9,767 nucleotides of DNA from Eubacteriaceae bacterium (GTDB lineage Bacteria > Bacillota > Clostridia > Eubacteriales > Anaerofustaceae), in NCBI GenBank assembly GCA_017613995.1, contig JAGACT010000155.1, positions 1 through 9,767 of the forward strand. The letters are read 5' to 3'. Of this stretch, positions 6,186-9,767 are shown one piece after another. Position numbers and translations under genes: made by a program. The first letter of the stretch is position 1, and each line of letters starts with the position of its first letter. The notes under the pieces are model-generated. The model made no database searches. It saw nothing but the letters and a program-made list of their open reading frames with translations, and was not told where the DNA came from.

Positions 6186-7088
6186 TCAGACCCCTTCCCC
6201 GTCGAAGGGCGGTATGAAGCTCTCGGAGGCCGCCTCCCCCTCCTGGATGAAGGCGTTCTCCACTCCGATGGAAACGGCATGATCCACCACCGCTTCGTAT
6301 TCCTGCTCAGTGATCTTCCTTTTCAGCTCGGGATAATCCCCCAGGGTCTCCATGGGGGTGTACTGGCTCATGATCGAGAGTATCACGCTGTCCCCACAGG
6401 AGGAGTAAACGTGGTCGATCACGTCCATGGAATCCTGCGTGCATCCCGGGAGCACCAGGTGCCTTACGATCACTCCCCTTTGGAGCATTCCCTCTTCATC
6501 CGTCACGATCTCTCCCTGCTGGGACACCATCTCCCTGAGGGCCTCCGACGCCACGGCGGGATAGTCCCGGGCTTTCGAGTATCTCTCCGCCAGATCCGGC
6601 GACATGTACTTGAAGTCCGTCAGGTAGATGTCGACGATGCCCCGAAGGCTCCTGAGGGTCCCGACCCTCTCGTAGCCCGAGGTATTCCAGACGATGGGAA
6701 CACAAAGGCCCCGATCCCTGGCCATCTTCACCGAGCGGATTATCCTGTCGGTGTAGTGGGTGGGGGTCACCATGTTTATGTTGTGGGCTCCCTTCTCCTG
6801 AAGGGAGAGCATTATCTCGCACAGGCGCTCCTCGTCCACGCTCTTTCCCGCCCTGCCCCGGGAAATGGGCTCGTTCTGACAGTACACGCATCTGAGGGAA
6901 CAGCCGGAAAAGAATATGGTGCCGCTGCCCCGCTCTCCGGAGATGCAGGGCTCCTCCCACATGTGAAGGGAGGCCCGGGCCACCATGATCCCTTCCCCGG
7001 ACACTCCGCACACTCCCGGGGAGACGCTCCTGTCCGCCCCGCACAGGCGCGGGCAGAGGGTGCATTTTTCAATAGCTTCAGCGCACAT
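6186..7088 (-). CDS. Radical SAM protein of the PflX (COG1313-like) group
   Basis: 300 residues from ATG 7088. An N-terminal cysteine cluster CxxCxxxC plus CG (Cys9, 12, 16, 27; CTLCPRLCGADR and GVCG) precedes the radical SAM core. The CxxxCxxC motif is SGCSLRCVYCQN (61-72; Cys63, 67, 70), which binds the [4Fe-4S] cluster that cleaves S-adenosylmethionine. The rest is the expected partial TIM barrel (NINMVTPTHYTD, PIVWNTSGYE, VDIYLTDFKYMS, VIVRHLVLPG). The proteins are annotated as pyruvate formate-lyase activating-like, but their substrate is generally unassigned. No glycyl-radical enzyme is encoded here. An upstream in-frame TTG (7118) would add ten residues but would overlap the esterase gene by 41 nt. 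ATG 7088 overlaps the esterase end by only 11 nt and follows GGGCGG, so I prefer it. The NUDIX gene follows by 15 nt. Confidence 0.88.
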   Translation of the reverse strand: MCAEAIEKCTLCPRLCGADRSVSPGVCGVSGEGIMVARASLHMWEEPCISGERGSGTIFFSGCSLRCVYCQNEPISRGRAGKSVDEERLCEIMLSLQEKGAHNINMVTPTHYTDRIIRSVKMARDRGLCVPIVWNTSGYERVGTLRSLRGIVDIYLTDFKYMSPDLAERYSKARDYPAVASEALREMVSQQGEIVTDEEGMLQRGVIVRHLVLPGCTQDSMDVIDHVYSSCGDSVILSIMSQYTPMETLGDYPELKRKITEQEYEAVVDHAVSIGVENAFIQEGEAASESFIPPFDGEGV

Positions 7089-7764
7089 TTTCCACCGCCC
7101 ACACGATGCCTTTGGCAAGTCTTCTGTCCGGCTCCCTGAAATGCCCTCCGGGATTCCTGTCGTAGCGGCAGGATCTTACCGCGGGATCGCTTCTGAAGCG
7201 CCGGTAAAGCCTCTCATGCACTTCCCCCACCGTGGCCATCAGCGGGTCCGGGGTGGAGGATTCCTTCCCTCCCAGGGACAGATATATGAGCGAACCTTCC
7301 CTGAGGGGCGTTTGTCGGGCCATCGCCTCGAAGCCCGGGAACCACAGGGATCCGGAGCAGGACGCCGCCGCGGAAAAGACGGGGCTTGTGAGATAGGCCC
7401 AGAGGGAAAAGAGGCCCGCCAGGGAATATCCGCCGATCACAAAGGGGACGTCTCCGAGCTCCCGGCAGAGAGTCGGTATCACGTCCTTCTCCAGAAAGCT
7501 CAGTGTCGCCTCCCCTTCGCCGGCGAAGGACTGATCCGAGCCCCGGGCGCTCCAGGGCGAAAGCTGCCGGTCCCAGTCGGAAACGCCGACGAAGCACAGG
7601 CTCGCCTGCCTTCCGGCTTCCTCAAGGCCGCTTTCGATCAGAGAGACGGTATCCTCCGCTCTGTCCCGGTCATGCTCCCCCCGCAGTATGACCGCGCAGG
7701 GTGAAGACTTTTCCCGGGCGGGGAATAGTTTTACGGTATACTCTTCGCTGGCTGCCGGTTCCAT
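7078..7764 (-). CDS. Esterase-like alpha/beta hydrolase
   Basis: 228 residues with no signal peptide or membrane helix, so probably cytoplasmic. It looks like the putative esterase family (Fes/esterase D type). A first strand, CAVILRGE (23-30), is followed by the DWDRQLSPW segment (63-71). The nucleophile elbow is GGYSLAG (111-117) with Ser114. GGKESSTPDPLM (165-176) carries the likely acid (Glu168), and NPGGHF (204-209) carries His208. A complete catalytic triad is thus present, unlike the hydrolase-like domain at 896-2611. Substrate unknown. The start ATG 7764-7762 has AAGGA six bases before it. It is first in the unit with the radical SAM and NUDIX genes, and is separated from the upstream antiporter gene by a terminator. 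Its promoter is not obvious: CTGATA, 18 bp, AATATT within the terminator stretch is the best but weak candidate. Confidence 0.85.
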   Translation of the reverse strand: MEPAASEEYTVKLFPAREKSSPCAVILRGEHDRDRAEDTVSLIESGLEEAGRQASLCFVGVSDWDRQLSPWSARGSDQSFAGEGEATLSFLEKDVIPTLCRELGDVPFVIGGYSLAGLFSLWAYLTSPVFSAAASCSGSLWFPGFEAMARQTPLREGSLIYLSLGGKESSTPDPLMATVGEVHERLYRRFRSDPAVRSCRYDRNPGGHFREPDRRLAKGIVWAVENVR

Positions 7765-7787
7765 CGATTATCCTTTCTTAATATTTG

Positions 7788-7816
7788 AAAAAAAGGGAGA
7801 ACGTATCAGCTCTCCC
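7788..7816 (-). terminator. Rho-independent terminator after the antiporter gene
   Basis: On the minus strand GGGAGAGC and GTTCTCCC form an eight-pair stem (one G-U) with a six-base loop (7816-7795), followed by seven T (7794-7788). It begins 12 nt after the antiporter stop and separates that unit from the esterase unit. Confidence 0.85.
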
Positions 7817-7827
7817 AGGCATTCGGA

Positions 7828-8793
7828 TCAAAGCGTCATCACCGAGACCACCAGGTATCCCACATAGGACAGCAGAAGCAGGATGCCCTGCCATTTGGTG
7901 AACCTTTTCATTATGATCGTGGGGATCACCGCCACGAAAGCCAGCCAGATGGTCACGGGTATGTGCATCGCCAGGTATGACGGGTCGATGGTCATCACCA
8001 TGGAGGAATGGGCCTGCCCTATGAATGAGGACAGGGGCACCACCACGCACAGGTCCATGATGTTCGCTCCGATGATGTTTCCTATGGAGATATCGGACTG
8101 CTTCTTCACGATGGCCGTGATGGTGGTCACCAGCTCCGGAAGGCTGGTGCCCACGGAGATCAGGGTGATGGATACGATGATGTCCGGAACTCTGAGGATC
8201 ACGGCGAGCTTTTCGCCGTTGTCCACCAGAAGACGGGCCCCCACCACCATGCAGACGGCTCCGGCGGCGAATTTCACGATATTTATCGTCAGAGCATCCT
8301 TCTGGATCTTCTTCTTTTTCTTCTTCTTCTTTTCCGACGGATCCCTGCCGGTCATGATACTGTCGGTAATGGACAGCGCGCACAGGATCATCAGTATGGC
8401 CGACTCCCATGCCACGATGGACAGATCGGCACCGAACAGGTAAAGCAGCACCGTGGCGCACAGAAAGATCAGCCCGCTGGGGGCGAACTGCCTGAGTTTT
8501 ACCTTTCCTCCCATGAAGATGATGGAAAGGGCCATTATAAGGGCCGTGTTGCAGTTGACGCTGCCCACGGCGTTGCCCATGGCCATGTCGGGATGGCCCT
8601 GGTATGACGCTATGGCGGAGACCAGCACCTCCGGCAGCGTGGTGGCAAAGCTCACTATGGTGGCTCCTATGATGAACTTGGGGATGCCGGTGGCGCCCGC
8701 GAGCCAGGTGGCCGCGTCCACGAACCAGCTGCCGCCCTTTATGACCAGCACCAGGCCCAGTATGAAAAGAATGATTATCAGTAGAGTTCCCAT
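7828..8793 (-). CDS. CaCA-family calcium/sodium (or proton) antiporter
   Basis: 321 residues, integral membrane, with about ten helices in two inverted halves. The two alpha repeats that form the ion site are clear. The first is GATIVSFATTLPE (43-55) with GNAVGSVNCN (73-82). The second is ISVGTSLPE (212-220) with GNIIGANIMD (238-247). Glu55 and Glu220 are the key acidic residues. The protein resembles the YrbG group of prokaryotic exchangers, which move Ca2+ against Na+ or H+ across the cytoplasmic membrane. Repeat 1 has GSVN where repeat 2 and many relatives have GSN or GAN. The central cytoplasmic loop holds eight consecutive lysines (155-162). The ATG at 8793 has GGAG six bases upstream, and azlD ends 25 nt before it, so it is probably the last gene of an azlC-azlD-antiporter unit. 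Ion identity is inferred from the family. Confidence 0.92.
   Translation of the reverse strand: MGTLLIIILFILGLVLVIKGGSWFVDAATWLAGATGIPKFIIGATIVSFATTLPEVLVSAIASYQGHPDMAMGNAVGSVNCNTALIMALSIIFMGGKVKLRQFAPSGLIFLCATVLLYLFGADLSIVAWESAILMILCALSITDSIMTGRDPSEKKKKKKKKIQKDALTINIVKFAAGAVCMVVGARLLVDNGEKLAVILRVPDIIVSITLISVGTSLPELVTTITAIVKKQSDISIGNIIGANIMDLCVVVPLSSFIGQAHSSMVMTIDPSYLAMHIPVTIWLAFVAVIPTIIMKRFTKWQGILLLLSYVGYLVVSVMTL
8308..8331 (-). repeat. AAG/AAA codon run encoding eight lysines
   Basis: Eight lysine codons in a row (seven AAG, one AAA) form a 24-nt purine-only tract inside the antiporter gene, at the central loop between the two halves. It is prone to copy-number or slippage changes. Confidence 0.9.
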
Positions 8794-8818
8794 GGTTTCT
8801 CCGTTGAATCCGAGTTTC

Positions 8819-9124
8819 TTACAGGAATGTTTCCATCAGCAGCACCACCAGGCAGCATGTCACCGCCACCGGCAGCAGTCCCGCGCCCATCCATGCCATG
8901 ACGGCTCCCACCGCCAGGGCGCCCAGGCCCGCGAGGGGCTCTCTGGTGGCCTCGATGATGGCGGGGAACGTCATCACCGCCAGGGTGACATAGGGCACGT
9001 AGTACAGAAAGGACCTGATGAACCTGTTTTTTATGGGTCTTCTTATCAGCGTCAGGGGCAGTACCCTTATCAGGAACGACACCGACGCCATTATCAGGAT
9101 ATATACAGGAATGCTTCCCCTCAT
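8819..9124 (-). CDS. azlD: AzlD-family branched-chain amino acid transport subunit
   Basis: 101 residues, the usual AzlD length, with three to four helices (about 5-25, 40-58, 65-83, 84-100). The family signature is visible: FLIRVLPL (17-24) with a following basic loop (RRPIKNRFIR), then FLYYVPYVTLAVMTFPA (39-55). AzlD is the small partner of AzlC, and the pair exports branched-chain amino acids or analogues in characterised bacteria. The start ATG overlaps the azlC stop as ATGA (9121-9124). A strong AGGAGGG (9137-9131) sits six bases before it, which points to coupled translation. The antiporter gene follows by 25 nt. Confidence 0.9.
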   Translation of the reverse strand: MRGSIPVYILIMASVSFLIRVLPLTLIRRPIKNRFIRSFLYYVPYVTLAVMTFPAIIEATREPLAGLGALAVGAVMAWMGAGLLPVAVTCCLVVLLMETFL

Positions 9125-9767
9125 GAGATGCCCTCCTCATCCACAGGGAACATCACCGCGGCGGCGGATGCGATCACCACCGTCAGCAGTATGATCCTGG
9201 TGCCCTCGCTCACGTCCCTCAGGACGGGCATCACCGAGGACGCCCAGCTAAGCAGGAACGACACGGCCACAGAGCCCAGTATCACCCGGTTCTTTCTGGC
9301 GGGAGGTATGATGATCGCCAGGAACATGCCGTACAGGGCCACGGAAAGGGCGCTGACCAGGGATACCGAAAGCATGTTTCCGGCGGTTATCCCCAGGGAA
9401 GTCCCTATGGCCCATGGCAGCACGCTGGTGGAAGCGGCGCCGTAGGCGTACAGGGGATCAAGGGGAGCCGGACGGGCAATGTTCAGTGCGAAAAGTTCGT
9501 CGGTTATAAAGAATCCCACGCCCACGCGGTGGATCATTTTCATCCCCTCATCCGCTCTCTGGGCCAGGGCACAGCTCATCAGAAGATACCTGCAGTTGGC
9601 CACCAGTATGACCGCGGCCATCTCCAGATAGGTCCCGCAGGAGGCGATCACCCTGAAGCCCGCGTATTCCCCGGCGGAGGCTATGGTAAAAAGGCTGGCC
9701 AAAAAGCCCTCGGCGGCATTCAGCCCCGCCCTTCTGGCGGCTATTCCCAGGGAAAAGGATACTGCCA
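9121..9767 (-). CDS. azlC: AzlC-family branched-chain amino acid permease, N-terminus cut by window edge
   Basis: The reading frame is open from the right edge (first whole codon 9765-9763) to TGA 9123-9121, giving 215 residues. The N-terminal start lies outside the window. The visible beginning AVSFSLGIAARRAGLNAAEGF matches the first helix and loop of AzlC (PFAM AzlC), where the usual text is slG...aGls..e. A multi-helix protein follows, with conserved positions such as VANCRYLLMS, FFITDELFAL and PWAIGTSLG. It should be the large pore-forming half of the AzlCD exporter in the cytoplasmic membrane. An in-frame TTG at 9702 is not the real start, because the homologous sequence continues upstream of it. 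The family assignment is firm; the substrate is inferred. Confidence 0.9.
   Translation of the reverse strand, partial: AVSFSLGIAARRAGLNAAEGFLASLFTIASAGEYAGFRVIASCGTYLEMAAVILVANCRYLLMSCALAQRADEGMKMIHRVGVGFFITDELFALNIARPAPLDPLYAYGAASTSVLPWAIGTSLGITAGNMLSVSLVSALSVALYGMFLAIIIPPARKNRVILGSVAVSFLLSWASSVMPVLRDVSEGTRIILLTVVIASAAAVMFPVDEEGIS

Noticed and set aside
7089..7118. TTG 7118 as start of the radical SAM gene
   Set aside because: It would overlap the esterase gene by 41 nt. The ten extra residues lie outside the conserved cysteine region, and ATG 7088 is better placed.
6069..7139. A 356-codon plus-strand frame opposite the radical SAM and NUDIX genes
   Set aside because: The minus strand carries the CxxxCxxC motif and a Nudix box, while this frame has low-complexity His/Gly/Pro text without motifs.
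6186..7764. An AMMECR1-MEMO-radical SAM type gene set
   Set aside because: A radical SAM gene is present, but neither the hydrolase nor the NUDIX protein resembles AMMECR1 or MEMO.
8453..9445. A 330-codon plus-strand frame opposite azlD and the antiporter
   Set aside because: It is antisense to two clearly conserved membrane proteins and switches composition midway.
9700..9702. TTG 9702 as start of azlC
   Set aside because: AzlC-like sequence continues upstream in the same frame to the window edge.
1..9767. CRISPR array, tRNA, rRNA, insertion sequence or phage genes
   Set aside because: I saw no regular short repeats with spacers, no cloverleaf-like segment in the short gaps, and no transposase or phage-type protein.

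Overview
The window is GC-rich, densely coded bacterial DNA. It has short gaps, ATGA overlaps and clear AGGAG-type ribosome binding sites. The gene set includes an AlaA-type aminotransferase, a radical SAM PflX-like protein, AzlCD and a CaCA antiporter. With the AGG/ATA-tolerant codon use, this fits an anaerobic, GC-rich member of the Bacillota (Clostridia). That placement is an inference; no rRNA or other marker gene is present. Nothing points to a prophage, insertion sequence, CRISPR array or tRNA.

Region 1 (1-703, minus) is the first 234 codons of a TrkH/KtrB-type cation transporter subunit that runs off the left edge. It diverges from region 2 across a 192-bp intergenic stretch (704-895). 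Each side of that stretch has a promoter with a perfect TATAAT.

Region 2 (896-5438, plus) is a tight three-gene unit with gaps of 10 and 12 nt. The first gene is a membrane protein that joins an alpha/beta-hydrolase-like domain, lacking its nucleophilic serine, to about eight transmembrane helices. The second is a stand-alone RgpF-like (rhamnan synthesis protein F) protein. The third is an AlaA-type alanine aminotransferase. A 14-bp perfect hairpin at 5455-5486 ends this unit and also serves the convergent unit.

Region 3 (5490-7764, minus) is a second three-gene unit. In transcription order it encodes a cytoplasmic esterase-like alpha/beta hydrolase, a PflX-type (COG1313-like) radical SAM protein that overlaps it by 11 nt, and a NUDIX hydrolase of the ADP-ribose pyrophosphatase type.

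Region 4 (7828-9767, minus) holds azlC (cut by the right edge), azlD (ATGA overlap) and a CaCA-family sodium/calcium exchanger, closed by a rho-independent terminator at 7788-7816. AzlCD probably exports branched-chain amino acids and the third gene exchanges cations.

Most of the window is recognisable metabolism and transport. The least explained parts are the hydrolase-like membrane fusion and its linkage to the RgpF-like protein and alaA.
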